Shown in pieces: positions 9,702 to 18,927 of a DNA stretch of 64,000 nt. The notes under the pieces were generated by a model that saw nothing but the letters and a program-made list of their open reading frames with translations, was not told where the DNA came from and ran no database searches. The position numbers were made by a program, and so were the translations under genes. The DNA is taken from positions 62,001-126,000 of the forward strand of contig NZ_JAGSSV010000001.1 in the NCBI RefSeq assembly GCF_018145875.1, read 5' to 3'. Origin of the DNA: Marinomonas vulgaris (lineage in GTDB: Bacteria > Pseudomonadota > Gammaproteobacteria > Pseudomonadales > Marinomonadaceae). How positions within the stretch are numbered: the stretch's first letter is position 1; each line of letters begins with the position of its first letter.

Positions 9702-11045
9702 TTACGTCTTTTTGTGCAATAACATCATGGTTTCTACATGGGACGTTTGAGGGAACATGTCCATCAAACCCACACGCATCACACGATATCCTTTTGCCAC
9801 CAAATACTCGGCATCCCTAGCTAACGTAGAAGCATTGCAAGAAACATACAATATTTGCGCTGGGGCAATTTTTATTATGCTGTCTAAAAATTCCAGTGCG
9901 CCCGCGCGGGGTGGGTCTAACAAAATTTTAGTCACACCCGCTGTTAATAAGGTGCTGGCCGTAGTTTCCAACGCCGCTGGCTGCGTTAAGTCCGCCGCAA
10001 TAAAGGTCGCGTTATCCACACCATTCATTTCGGCATTGCTTTGAGCCGACGCCACCATGCTGTCTTGCACTTCCACCCCAATGACCGATTTTGCGCTACG
10101 CGCTAGGGGCAAAGAAAAATTCCCTACGCCGCAAAATAGATCCAGCACCACATCGTCAAATTGAGGGGCCAACCATGCCATGGCTTGATCCAGCATTTTT
10201 TGATTCATGGCCGCGTTCACTTGAATGAAGTCCTGCGGGTGATACTGCAATCGCAGCTTATCTTCCCCATTGTTCACCTCATAGTAGCGCATCTCCTGTG
10301 ACGCTAATTCGGCTCTGCTCAATTTTGGTGCTTGCCAATATAGCGCAATTTTCGCCTCATGTGCCCAATCTTGCCATTGTTTCTCTAGCTCATCGGATAT
10401 TACTGAGGTTAAACGTACCAACACAGACACGCCCTTGGTGTCTTCAAGCAATTCAATGTGCCCCACGTTTGGCGCCAAAGGGTCGCCAGCCAGTGCGGTT
10501 TTTAACGCTAAGAATACCGTTTGAAGCGGCTTGGTCAGCACCACACAATGATCAATACTTATAATGTCGTTAGACGCTTTGCCACGAAAGCCTAATACCA
10601 CCTCCCCTTTTACCATATTGACAGAAAGACGTGCGCGACGGCGATAGGCGGTTGAAGTATCCGACAAAGTTTCTAAAGTGTGGGTTCCCATCAGGTTGCG
10701 TAGCTGTCCTTGCAGCCAATCGCGCTTCGCTGACAACTGTTTTTCGTCGGCTAAATGCTGAAAGCTACAACCGCCACAACGGGTAAAATGAGGGCAAGGT
10801 GGGTCAACCCGATAAGGGCTAGGTTCGAGTAATCGTGTCATCGTCGCTTCATCGAAACGACGACCACTTTTGGTGACTTGAGCGTCGACGGTCTCGCCAG
10901 GCAAGGCCCCTTCAATAAAGGTGACCTTACCTTGCAAACGCGCAACGCCTTTTGCTTCGTGTGTCAAACCTTCTACTTGATAGGTTTGCACGGGGCCAAT
11001 CGGCTGAGGTTTAACGGCTCGACGCTGGGATATTCTTCTTCTCAA
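9702..11045 (-). CDS. rlmD: 23S rRNA (uracil-1939-C5)-methyltransferase RlmD
   Basis: 447 residues. RlmD (RumA) methylates U1939 of 23S rRNA. An N-terminal TRAM domain (residues about 15-75) is followed by the [4Fe-4S] cysteine cluster CPHFTRCGGC (Cys84, 90, 93, plus a later cysteine), the SAM motif LDLFCGVGNFSLPLA, and the catalytic LYVSCNAST cysteine near residue 402. The start appears to be TTG 11043-11045 with only a distant purine tract, so the first residues are uncertain. Confidence 0.94.
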   Translation of the reverse strand: MRRRISQRRAVKPQPIGPVQTYQVEGLTHEAKGVARLQGKVTFIEGALPGETVDAQVTKSGRRFDEATMTRLLEPSPYRVDPPCPHFTRCGGCSFQHLADEKQLSAKRDWLQGQLRNLMGTHTLETLSDTSTAYRRRARLSVNMVKGEVVLGFRGKASNDIISIDHCVVLTKPLQTVFLALKTALAGDPLAPNVGHIELLEDTKGVSVLVRLTSVISDELEKQWQDWAHEAKIALYWQAPKLSRAELASQEMRYYEVNNGEDKLRLQYHPQDFIQVNAAMNQKMLDQAMAWLAPQFDDVVLDLFCGVGNFSLPLARSAKSVIGVEVQDSMVASAQSNAEMNGVDNATFIAADLTQPAALETTASTLLTAGVTKILLDPPRAGALEFLDSIIKIAPAQILYVSCNASTLARDAEYLVAKGYRVMRVGLMDMFPQTSHVETMMLLHKKT

Positions 11046-11148
11046 AGGAGGCTCTCTTCTTCCTGAGTCTAGGATAAACGCGGCGCTATTCTATCCCATC
11101 TGTTTACAGAACTGTACGCGAAAGCCAACCTTAATGACTGTCGCGCCA

Positions 11149-12042
11149 TTAACCATCAAAAATACCCGTGGATAAGTAACGATCCCCACGGTCACACACA
11201 ATCGCCACAATGACCGCATTATTGAGTTTTTCCGATAACGCCATAGCCGTACCGACGGAGCCACCAGAAGATACGCCACAGAAAATCCCTTCTTCTTTCG
11301 CCAAACGACGCATGGTGGTTTCTGCGACTTCTTGTGACACATCCATCACACTATCAACACGGCTTTCGTCGAAAATTGTCGGCAAATAGGCTTTTGGCCA
11401 ACGACGAATACCAGGAATACTCGCGCCGTCTTCAGGCTGCAACCCCACAATTTGGATCGCTGGGTTTTGTTCTTTCAAATAATGCGACACCCCCATAATG
11501 GTGCCAGTTGTGCCCATTGAACTAACAAAGTGTGTCACTGTACCCTGGGTTTGCTGCCAGATTTCTGGGCCTGTGGACACATAATGTGCATTGGGATTAT
11601 CTTGATTGGCAAACTGATTCAACACAACACCCACTCCTTGGCCTTGCATTTCTTGCGCAAGGTCACGGGCTCTTTCCATGCCTTCTTCTTTGCTGACCAG
11701 ATGCAATACCGCGCCGTAAGCCGACATGGCCGATTTGCGTTCTTGACTCATGTTGTCGGGCATAATCAGGTGCATCTTGTACCCTTTAATGGCCGCCGCC
11801 ATCGCCAGGGCAATACCAGTGTTTCCACTGGTGGCTTCGATGAGGCTATCGCCCGGCTTAATATCACCACGCAATTCCGCTTGCACTATCATGTTAAGTG
11901 CTGGGCGGTCTTTGACCGATCCGGCAGGGTTCTGGCCTTCTAGCTTAAGCAAGATGGTGTTGCTTGGATTAGGGTTTATGCGCTGCAAACGCACCAAAGG
12001 GGTTTGACCAATTAACGACTCAATACTAGGATATTCGATCAT
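11149..12042 (-). CDS. cysM: Cysteine synthase B
   Basis: 297 residues from ATG 12042, which matches the N-terminus usual for CysM; an ATG at 12060 would add six residues. This PLP enzyme makes cysteine from O-acetylserine and sulfide or thiosulfate. The PLP lysine lies in NPAGSVKDRP, the substrate loop in EATSGNTGIALA, and the phosphate-binding loop near GVSSGGSVG. The first half matches the CysM rather than CysK type. It lies 100 bases upstream of rlmD and divergently from the lipoprotein/sensor kinase pair, as in Pseudomonas. Confidence 0.93.
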   Translation of the reverse strand: MIEYPSIESLIGQTPLVRLQRINPNPSNTILLKLEGQNPAGSVKDRPALNMIVQAELRGDIKPGDSLIEATSGNTGIALAMAAAIKGYKMHLIMPDNMSQERKSAMSAYGAVLHLVSKEEGMERARDLAQEMQGQGVGVVLNQFANQDNPNAHYVSTGPEIWQQTQGTVTHFVSSMGTTGTIMGVSHYLKEQNPAIQIVGLQPEDGASIPGIRRWPKAYLPTIFDESRVDSVMDVSQEVAETTMRRLAKEEGIFCGVSSGGSVGTAMALSEKLNNAVIVAIVCDRGDRYLSTGIFDG

Positions 12043-12184
12043 AAAAAACTTCGTTGACATTGATGACTTAGAGAATGAAACTTACTGTTAATGTCTATTT
12101 AAGAACACTTATGCCAAACAGTACAATAAGAAAGGGTTATAAACTTAGTGTTGGTTTCAACATCAAGGCATTTTAGGGGTTAAA

Positions 12185-12400
12185 ATGCGTATTCTTTGCT
12201 TATTTGTCGTGTTTTTTGCCCTCACCAGTTGCGAGAAACCTTTGCATAACACGGACACTATGAGCAATGCAGAACTCAGAGCACAGTGGCGCCAATGCGC
12301 TTACCTTTCCTCTCCATCCCACAGCGAACAACGTCAATGTGACCACTATGAAAAAGCATGCCAACTTAGAAAACACTCGGGCGACCTGGCCTGCTACTGA
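12185..12400 (+). CDS. Small predicted lipoprotein
   Basis: 71 residues. The N-terminus is a short lipoprotein signal with the lipobox LTSC (Cys16), so the mature part would be a periplasmic, lipid-anchored peptide of about 55 residues. It contains four further cysteines (CAYLS..., QCDHYEKAC..., LAC), possibly two disulfides. Start ATG 12185 has AGGGG upstream. The gene lies 30 bases before the hybrid sensor kinase on the same strand, so it may be co-transcribed and could modulate the sensor. That last point is inference only. Confidence 0.75.
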   Translation: MRILCLFVVFFALTSCEKPLHNTDTMSNAELRAQWRQCAYLSSPSHSEQRQCDHYEKACQLRKHSGDLACY

Positions 12401-12430
12401 CCCACTCATGCCTATGTGCTGCTTGTTACG

Positions 12431-15220
12431 ATGAAAACACCTTTATTAAAAAAGCTCTCGACCATGAACGTGAGACAAACCTTATTCTGGTTCTTGTTCA
12501 CGCCTGTTTTGCTGATCTCATTATTTGTCGGTATTTTTTTGCTTACTACGCGCTTTCACGACCTTGATCACAACCTACACGAGCGCGTGTCACACATTAC
12601 CAAGCAAGTGGCCACCACCAGCGAGTACGCCATTGTATTTTCCGATCAAAATATGATGTACCGAATATTACAAAATGCCCTCAACAGCGACGACATCAAT
12701 GGTATAAGGCTCTTTAACAGCGAGCAAAAACGCCTTGCCGAACTCGGTAAAGCCCCATCAATGCAAGACACTTTTTTTCCTGAAAAAACTCAATTGCGCG
12801 AAATAGATGGTTATCTGCAATCCATCAGCCCTATTTACTACACCAGTAATACACCAGACAGTGTGTTCGACATTAATTCGGGCTTATTCAATCCGGTCGA
12901 TCAACGCAGCCTAATTGGCTGGGTGAAAATAGAAGCCAATACCGCCGCCATACAGATAGATAAGTACCAATACGCCAGCTTGGTGATTTTCATTCTAGTG
13001 CTGTTTAATACTGTCATCATCTTGGCTGCGTTTCGCCTTGCAACCTCGTTAACACAACCCATCGATAAATTGTCATCGGCATTAAACAAGCTAGTCAAAG
13101 GGCAGTTTTCCAACGTCAAGCTTATGACCCTGCCACCAGAATACGCAAGCCTACAAAAAGATTTACTCGACTTAACCGAACGCCTTGAAAATCACAATGA
13201 AGAATTGGTCAGTGGCATTGAGCAAGCCACAGAAGATATCCGTCGCAGCATGGACAGCATGGAAGAGAAAAGCGCCCAACTGCACATAGCCAATCGGGAA
13301 GCAATGGAATCGAACCGTTTAAAATCTCAGTTTCTAGCCAACATCAGCCATGAAGTGCGCACCCCTCTTAACGCTATTTTGGGCTACACCAAGACCCTAC
13401 AAAAAGACATTGAAGATACCCAGCATCGGCTTTATATAGACACCATTGAGCAGTCCACCAACAGCTTATTGGCCATTATTGGCGATATTTTAGACTTCTC
13501 AAAAATCGAAGCCGGAAAACTCAGTCTTGAAAACAATCACTTTAATTTGAAGGCACTCATCGACGATGTGTACCAAATATTGAGTATTAACTTACTCACT
13601 AAAGAGAAACAAATTGATCTGGTTCCTGAATTTAGCAGCGACACCCCTGAATGGTTTGTTGGCGACAGCACACGGGTGCGTCAAATCCTCACCAATTTAA
13701 TTGGTAATGCCATCAAATTCACTCATCAAGGCGCTGTACGTACCAAGGTTTCACTGCTTTCAAGCCATCAGCAAGATGTAACCCTGTCCTTCCAAATCAT
13801 AGATACGGGAATAGGCATTCCTGAACAAAAAATCCACCGGCTTTTTAAACCCTTTTCCCAAGTAGACACCAGCACCACGCGGCAATTTGGTGGCACAGGC
13901 CTAGGCTTGGTGATCACCAAAAAGCTTGTCGAACAGATGCATGGTAAAATCGAAGTCAGCAGCGCACCTGATATAGGCTCGACTTTTCGCTTCACCATTA
14001 ACCTGAAAAATTCCAATAAAAACGCACAAAGCAAAGTCCCCCTAGACTTTGAAGTGGCCTTACTCGAACCTAGTCTAACCTATAAAAATTATCTCGACCG
14101 TTACTTGCAAAGCATTGGTGTGCACTGCCAAAGCAGCAGCGATTTAGAACAGATGATTGCCTTTTTAAACCATCATCGCAGCAAGTTAGACTGCCTATTA
14201 ATCAGTACCGTACCTGGTGAGCAAGGCATTATTGAAACTCGTGAATTGGTGACTTACGCCACCCAGCAATTCGGCATCCCTTGTATTCTAATGATTCAGC
14301 CGCCTGGTAAAATCACCCAATATCACGACCTAAAACATCTATGCCGTGACATTTTATTGAAACCTATTAGCCACGAGCGTCTTTATAAAGCGCTGCAACG
14401 CCTTAACGCCTCCGACCCGACAACGACGGCACCACAAAAAGCCATCAGCCCACCTTATGAAAAACTTAAAGGGCTAAGTATTTTGGCCGTAGACGATTCC
14501 CCAATTAATCTACAACTACTCAACCATTGGCTTACGCCGATTGGTGTCGACATCACCTTGGTATACAGCGGAAGACAAGCCCTAGACATGGCTGAGAGTC
14601 AAACGTTTGACCTAATATTCATGGACATTCAAATGCCAGAAATGGATGGTATGGAAACCACTCAACACTTACGTAAATTACCCAACTACCAAGACACGCC
14701 GATCATTGCGCTTACCGCTCATGCTTTGGCATCAGAGCAACAGCAAATACTTGCCAGCGGCATGAACGCGTATCTAAGCAAACCCATTGATGAAGAACTA
14801 CTCCTACACACCATTGAAAAATGGTGCTCGTCGACCGAGACATTACAAGACCAAATCGACGCCAAACTCGTAAATATTTTTGACTTAAATAAAGCACTCA
14901 CCATAGTCGATGGCAAAACCGACATAGCTAAAGAAATGTTTGACATGTTGGCGGATTCACTCGATGCCGAGAAAAAATTGATACTGCATCACCTTGAAAA
15001 GCAGGACACCAAAAAACTCATCGAAGTAGTACATCGCATTCATGGCGCTTCTAAGTACACAGGCACAGTGAACATAGCACGCCAAGCGGGCTTCTTAGAA
15101 ACCCACTTAAAAGAATTGGGAATGGAAGACGTAGAAGGCGTTGTTGACGATTTCATCGACGCTATTGAAGAATTGCTGGCGAATCGCCAACTCATTCCAT
15201 GGCCAGCGTTGTCTGTCTAA
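12431..15220 (+). CDS. barA: Hybrid sensor histidine kinase, GacS/BarA type
   Basis: 929 residues from ATG 12431; an in-frame GTG at 12416 is an alternative, and neither has a clear ribosome site. Order: membrane helix (about 18-40), periplasmic loop, second helix (about 180-205), HAMP, coiled coil, HisKA with phospho-acceptor His307 in ISHEVRTPLN, HATPase with DTGIGIP and GGTGLGL boxes, a degenerate receiver lacking the phospho-Asp, a true receiver with Asp732 in FMDIQMPEMDG, and a C-terminal HPt domain with His868. This is the unorthodox GacS/BarA phosphorelay layout, expected to signal to GacA/UvrY and the Rsm/Csr system. Its 3' end overlaps the convergent acpS by four bases. Confidence 0.93.
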   Translation: MKTPLLKKLSTMNVRQTLFWFLFTPVLLISLFVGIFLLTTRFHDLDHNLHERVSHITKQVATTSEYAIVFSDQNMMYRILQNALNSDDINGIRLFNSEQKRLAELGKAPSMQDTFFPEKTQLREIDGYLQSISPIYYTSNTPDSVFDINSGLFNPVDQRSLIGWVKIEANTAAIQIDKYQYASLVIFILVLFNTVIILAAFRLATSLTQPIDKLSSALNKLVKGQFSNVKLMTLPPEYASLQKDLLDLTERLENHNEELVSGIEQATEDIRRSMDSMEEKSAQLHIANREAMESNRLKSQFLANISHEVRTPLNAILGYTKTLQKDIEDTQHRLYIDTIEQSTNSLLAIIGDILDFSKIEAGKLSLENNHFNLKALIDDVYQILSINLLTKEKQIDLVPEFSSDTPEWFVGDSTRVRQILTNLIGNAIKFTHQGAVRTKVSLLSSHQQDVTLSFQIIDTGIGIPEQKIHRLFKPFSQVDTSTTRQFGGTGLGLVITKKLVEQMHGKIEVSSAPDIGSTFRFTINLKNSNKNAQSKVPLDFEVALLEPSLTYKNYLDRYLQSIGVHCQSSSDLEQMIAFLNHHRSKLDCLLISTVPGEQGIIETRELVTYATQQFGIPCILMIQPPGKITQYHDLKHLCRDILLKPISHERLYKALQRLNASDPTTTAPQKAISPPYEKLKGLSILAVDDSPINLQLLNHWLTPIGVDITLVYSGRQALDMAESQTFDLIFMDIQMPEMDGMETTQHLRKLPNYQDTPIIALTAHALASEQQQILASGMNAYLSKPIDEELLLHTIEKWCSSTETLQDQIDAKLVNIFDLNKALTIVDGKTDIAKEMFDMLADSLDAEKKLILHHLEKQDTKKLIEVVHRIHGASKYTGTVNIARQAGFLETHLKELGMEDVEGVVDDFIDAIEELLANRQLIPWPALSV

Positions 15221-15600
15221 GCCCTCTCAAGCACCACAAACGCCTGAGCGTAGGCTTTTTCATCGGTTAGGCTAAGATGCCATGACACAGGGTAATCAAA
15301 GCGCTCAGCAATGCTCTGGTCAACCGTTAACACTGGTTGACCGCTAGGTAAGTTCGCTACAGAAAAATGCTGAAAACTGACCCCTGAACCAATCCCCGTT
15401 CCTAACGCTTTTACCGCCGCTTCTTTGGCAGCAAAACGTTTTGCCACGAACGCATTGGCTTTGTCTAAGCTCGCTAGTTCCAACCATCGAGCCTTTTCGT
15501 CCGGGGTAAGAATTCGGTCCACAAAGCGCTCACCCAAACGTTCAATGGATTGAGCTATGCGTGCAATATCCACCAAATCTGTGCCTATACCAATGATCAC
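15217..15600 (-). CDS. acpS: Holo-[acyl-carrier-protein] synthase
   Basis: 127 residues. AcpS transfers 4'-phosphopantetheine from CoA to apo-ACP. The signatures are the N-terminal IIGIGTDLVDIARI (magnesium-binding Asp) and FAAKEAAVKALGTG. The start is GTG 15598-15600 with GAGG upstream. It is normally preceded by pdxJ in gammaproteobacteria, but here recO is next, 106 bases away. Confidence 0.95.
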   Translation of the reverse strand: MIIGIGTDLVDIARIAQSIERLGERFVDRILTPDEKARWLELASLDKANAFVAKRFAAKEAAVKALGTGIGSGVSFQHFSVANLPSGQPVLTVDQSIAERFDYPVSWHLSLTDEKAYAQAFVVLERA

Positions 15601-15706
15601 CTGTTTACCTCGTAATGTTGAATTATATGACTGACTTTTATTCAGTTGCCTTGTTTAAAGTAGGCTGGGATTAAATTAAAAAAATATTGAAAAAAAGAGA
15701 GTCGAG

Positions 15707-16444
15707 TTATAAAACGCGGAAAATAGGCACACCCAAATGCCGCTCCCCTTGAAAAGGTTGCGAAGGCAGCAATCGCCGTGACGCTATGGGTTTGCCATTC
15801 AATAGGCTATCGAGCCAATGGCGATGCAGCTCTTTCGCTAAGCTAAGCACTTGTTTATCTGTCCAGTGCCCCGTGTGGTACTTCATCGCCACTTGCCCTT
15901 CTACAAACAACATGGGCAGCTGCTTTGGAATGTCACCATAGTACGGCCGCAGGCCAAATTTATAATGAAACTGATACAACTGACGCGGCTCCAGTTCCTC
16001 GCCTCGTCCTGTGGACACCATATTAATGGACACACCCAGCTCCGAAAACAAACCCACTTCAAAACGACGCAACAAGGGCGCAATCGGCGCCCCCATGTAC
16101 AAGCTTTGAATCAGCCACTCGTACAAGGTAAACATATCTGGCAGGGGTAAATTAGCTGGCAATAACTTTTCTAGCAATTCGTGTACATACAAGGCCGCGT
16201 ACAGAGGCAGTCCTTCTAGGGATTTCGCCGAGGTCACGGATTCCAAGGAGGTCACGGTTTTCAGCTCTCCCCGCCCTGCACACTCGACTTCGTAGCACAA
16301 AAAAGGCCCAGGAATGACCCGAGCCTCTTTTTTGGGTAAGCGCCACACGCCTCGCATCAGACCTTGCTCAGGGGTTAATAAATCGAGCAAGATCTTATTG
16401 TCCTGAAATGGGCGAGTGTGAATCACATACGCTGAAACGCGCAT
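15707..16444 (-). CDS. recO: DNA repair protein RecO
   Basis: 245 residues. RecO is the OB-fold mediator that, with RecR, loads RecA on SSB-coated DNA in the RecF pathway. The N-terminal OB fold (SAYVIHTRPFQDNKILLDLLT) and an all-helical C-terminal half fit the family. It lacks the C-terminal cysteine zinc finger, as in other gammaproteobacteria. It lies five bases downstream of era and is probably in the lepA-to-recO operon. Confidence 0.92.
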   Translation of the reverse strand: MRVSAYVIHTRPFQDNKILLDLLTPEQGLMRGVWRLPKKEARVIPGPFLCYEVECAGRGELKTVTSLESVTSAKSLEGLPLYAALYVHELLEKLLPANLPLPDMFTLYEWLIQSLYMGAPIAPLLRRFEVGLFSELGVSINMVSTGRGEELEPRQLYQFHYKFGLRPYYGDIPKQLPMLFVEGQVAMKYHTGHWTDKQVLSLAKELHRHWLDSLLNGKPIASRRLLPSQPFQGERHLGVPIFRVL

Positions 16445-16449
16445 CCCAG

Positions 16450-17358
16450 TTACTCTTCTTGATAGCCTAAACTGGCTAGGGCACGTTCATCATCGGACCA
16501 GCCAGAGCGCACCTTGATCCACAAGTTCAACATCACCTTGTGCTGAAAGAGATTTTCCATATCAATGCGTGCTTCTTTGCCGATCAGTTTGATCTTGTCA
16601 CCACGCTCACCGATGATGATGCGTTTTTGGCCGTTTCTTTCTACCAAAATCAGCGCACTAATATGAATGGCAGACTCTTCGTACACAAACTCTTCAATCT
16701 GTACCGCCACTTCGTAAGGCACTTCTTGACCCAATTGACGGGTGATTTTTTCACGCACAATTTCTGCTGCCAAAAAGCGTGAACTGCGGTTGGTAATCTG
16801 ATCTTCTGGGTAAAACTGCGTACCTTCTGGCATATAGCTTTCCACTAAGCGCTCTAGACGGTCAAGATTGTTATTACGCAACGCAGAAATAGGCACAATC
16901 TGAGCAAAGTTCATTCGCTCTGACAAGTTAGCTAAGCGGGGCAACAGGTCTTCTTTTTGGTCCAATTGATCTACCTTGTTCACCACTAAAATAACGGGGC
17001 AACGGGCGTGTTTTACTTTTTGTAAAACAGATTCATCTTCTTCCGTCCAGCGATCTGCGTCGATCACAAACAGCACCAAATCCACGTCTTTTAAAGCGGC
17101 GGCAGCGGTTTTGTTCATAATACGGTTAATGGCTTTGGCTTCTCCAAGGTGTAATCCTGGGGTATCCACATAAATCGCCTGCACATGACCTTCTGTTTTC
17201 ACGCCCAAAATTTGGTCACGGGTAGTCTGTGGTTTACGAGAAGTGATGGATAACTTCTGCCCCAAAATATGGTTAAGCAGTGTCGACTTACCCACATTTG
17301 GGCGTCCAACTATGGCGATATAACCGCAGTGCGTTACTTCAACTTCAACGTCAGACAT
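16450..17358 (-). CDS. era: GTPase Era
   Basis: 302 residues. Era is an essential GTPase that binds the 3' end of 16S rRNA during 30S assembly. The GTPase motifs are in order: G1 [12 protein letters not shown] (about 18-29), G2 TTRDQI, G3 DTPGLH, G4 NKVD, G5 SAL. The C-terminal KH domain has [18 protein letters not shown]. Its start overlaps the end of rnc by eight bases, the usual coupling of these ribosome biogenesis genes. Confidence 0.97.
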   Translation of the reverse strand: MSDVEVEVTHCGYIAIVGRPNVGKSTLLNHILGQKLSITSRKPQTTRDQILGVKTEGHVQAIYVDTPGLHLGEAKAINRIMNKTAAAALKDVDLVLFVIDADRWTEEDESVLQKVKHARCPVILVVNKVDQLDQKEDLLPRLANLSERMNFAQIVPISALRNNNLDRLERLVESYMPEGTQFYPEDQITNRSSRFLAAEIVREKITRQLGQEVPYEVAVQIEEFVYEESAIHISALILVERNGQKRIIIGERGDKIKLIGKEARIDMENLFQHKVMLNLWIKVRSGWSDDERALASLGYQEE

Positions 17359-18034
17359 GTTTCTTTTCCAGTTTTTTCAAGGCTTTCGCCGCGGCGTTTT
17401 GCTCAGCAATACGACGACTGTTGCCCTTGCCTTCAATCGCTTCTTCACACAACTCAATAAAGCAATGCACATAAAACAATTGATCATGGGGTTCGCCAAC
17501 AATGTTCACCACTTCGTATTGAGGCAAAGCATGCTTACGAGCTTGTAGGTATTCTTGAAGACGTGTTTTCGCGTCTTTTGTTACCACTTTTAACGAGGTT
17601 GCATCTAGACGCTCTTTGTACCACGCCAAGATGTGTTGACGACAAACATCCATACCGGCGTCTAAATACATGCCGCCAATAATGCCTTCCACCGTATCGG
17701 CCAAAATCGAATCACGGCGAAAACCACCGCTTTTCAACTCACCCGCGCCCAATTTTAAGTAGTCCCCAAGCTCAAATTCCCGCGCTAATTCCGCTAAGGT
17801 ATCACCCTTTACTAAGGAGGCCCGCAAGCGGCTCAACTCGCCTTCTTTGGCTTTGGGAAAACGATGAAAAAGATCTTCCGCAATCACATAGTTAAGAATA
17901 GAGTCACCCAAAAATTCTAGGCGCTCATTGTTTTTCCCACCAAAACTACGGTGCGTTAGCGCCAGTTCAAGCAGTCCAAGGTCGGCAAAAAAATAACCAA
18001 TGCGCCGACTCAGCTTCTGATACGATGAACTCAA
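17351..18034 (-). CDS. rnc: Ribonuclease III
   Basis: 227 residues. The nuclease domain signature [15 protein letters not shown] is at about residues 38-52, the second acidic pair is in [15 protein letters not shown], and the double-stranded RNA-binding domain follows residue 155. It processes rRNA precursors and structured mRNAs. The start is a TTG at 18032-18034 with GGAGA at good spacing; no ATG or GTG would keep the conserved N-terminus. It follows lepB by 18 bases. Confidence 0.96.
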   Translation of the reverse strand: MSSSYQKLSRRIGYFFADLGLLELALTHRSFGGKNNERLEFLGDSILNYVIAEDLFHRFPKAKEGELSRLRASLVKGDTLAELAREFELGDYLKLGAGELKSGGFRRDSILADTVEGIIGGMYLDAGMDVCRQHILAWYKERLDATSLKVVTKDAKTRLQEYLQARKHALPQYEVVNIVGEPHDQLFYVHCFIELCEEAIEGKGNSRRIAEQNAAAKALKKLEKKHV

Positions 18035-18052
18035 AATTTCTCCAAAAAATAC

Positions 18053-18877
18053 TTATTCAATCAAACCGTTATTTTTAAAACTTGGGATACTAAAAAAGTC
18101 ATCCCAATGCAGCCACACGTAAAACGCACGGCCTTTCATATTCTCGTCTGGTACAAATCCCCAAAAGCGGCTGTCTGCGCTGTTGTCACGGTTGTCGCCC
18201 ATCACAAAATACTGCCCTTCTGGCACCACCCACTCCCCTTCGTGCGGAGTAAAACGGAAGCTATTATAGATCTCGTGCTGAACATCGCCTAGGGTCTCAC
18301 TGAACAATTCCACCGGTTCTTGATTTGGATTCAAAGACACGGGCAGTTTTGCCAATAGGGTTTTACTCACAGGCTCGCCGTTGACGGTTAATTGCTTGTT
18401 GCGATATTGAATCCTATCCCCAGGCACACCAATCAAACGCTTGATGTAGTTAAGATTAGGATCGAGTGGGTATTTAAATACCACAACGTCACCCCGTTCA
18501 GGCTCTGTGGTAGGAATAATCGTCGTATTCAACACGGGCAAACGCACCCCATAGTCGAATTTATTCACCAGAATAAAATCGCCTATTTTCAACGTGGGTA
18601 ACATGGAGCCAGAGGGAATTTGAAAGGGTTCCACCACAAACGAGCGCAACCCAAAAATCACCGCAATGATGACAAAGTAAGACTTCACTTCCACTACAAA
18701 ACGAGGTGTTTCGGCTAATCGTTGCTGAGCTTCTTTGTTAATCGCCTTACGTGCTTCTGGCGTCATATTCGCCAACACGACTTTACGTTTTGGGCGGTAC
18801 ACAATGCGATCGTATACCCAAAATACGCCCGTCACAAAAAAGGCAATGGCCAGTATCAACTCGAAATCAAAACTCAT
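18053..18877 (-). CDS. lepB: Signal peptidase I
   Basis: 274 residues. This membrane-bound leader peptidase uses a Ser/Lys dyad, visible as the serine of PSGSMLPTL (box B) and the lysine of DPNLNYIKRLIG (box D). Box E GDNRDNSADSR is also present. Two N-terminal membrane segments (about 4-22 and 60-80) precede the periplasmic catalytic domain. It is 50 bases downstream of lepA on the same strand. Confidence 0.96.
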   Translation of the reverse strand: MSFDFELILAIAFFVTGVFWVYDRIVYRPKRKVVLANMTPEARKAINKEAQQRLAETPRFVVEVKSYFVIIAVIFGLRSFVVEPFQIPSGSMLPTLKIGDFILVNKFDYGVRLPVLNTTIIPTTEPERGDVVVFKYPLDPNLNYIKRLIGVPGDRIQYRNKQLTVNGEPVSKTLLAKLPVSLNPNQEPVELFSETLGDVQHEIYNSFRFTPHEGEWVVPEGQYFVMGDNRDNSADSRFWGFVPDENMKGRAFYVWLHWDDFFSIPSFKNNGLIE

Positions 18878-18927
18878 ACATCATTTCTCCATCTGGGTGC
18901 GCCAAAGCGCGCCCATTGATTGCTTGA

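Noticed and set aside
9310-9750. A 146-codon open frame antisense to relA
   Set aside because: It is fully opposite relA, with low-complexity basic content and no family similarity.
11530-11943. A 137-codon open frame antisense to cysM
   Set aside because: It is fully opposite a conserved gene and has no ribosome site or known domain.
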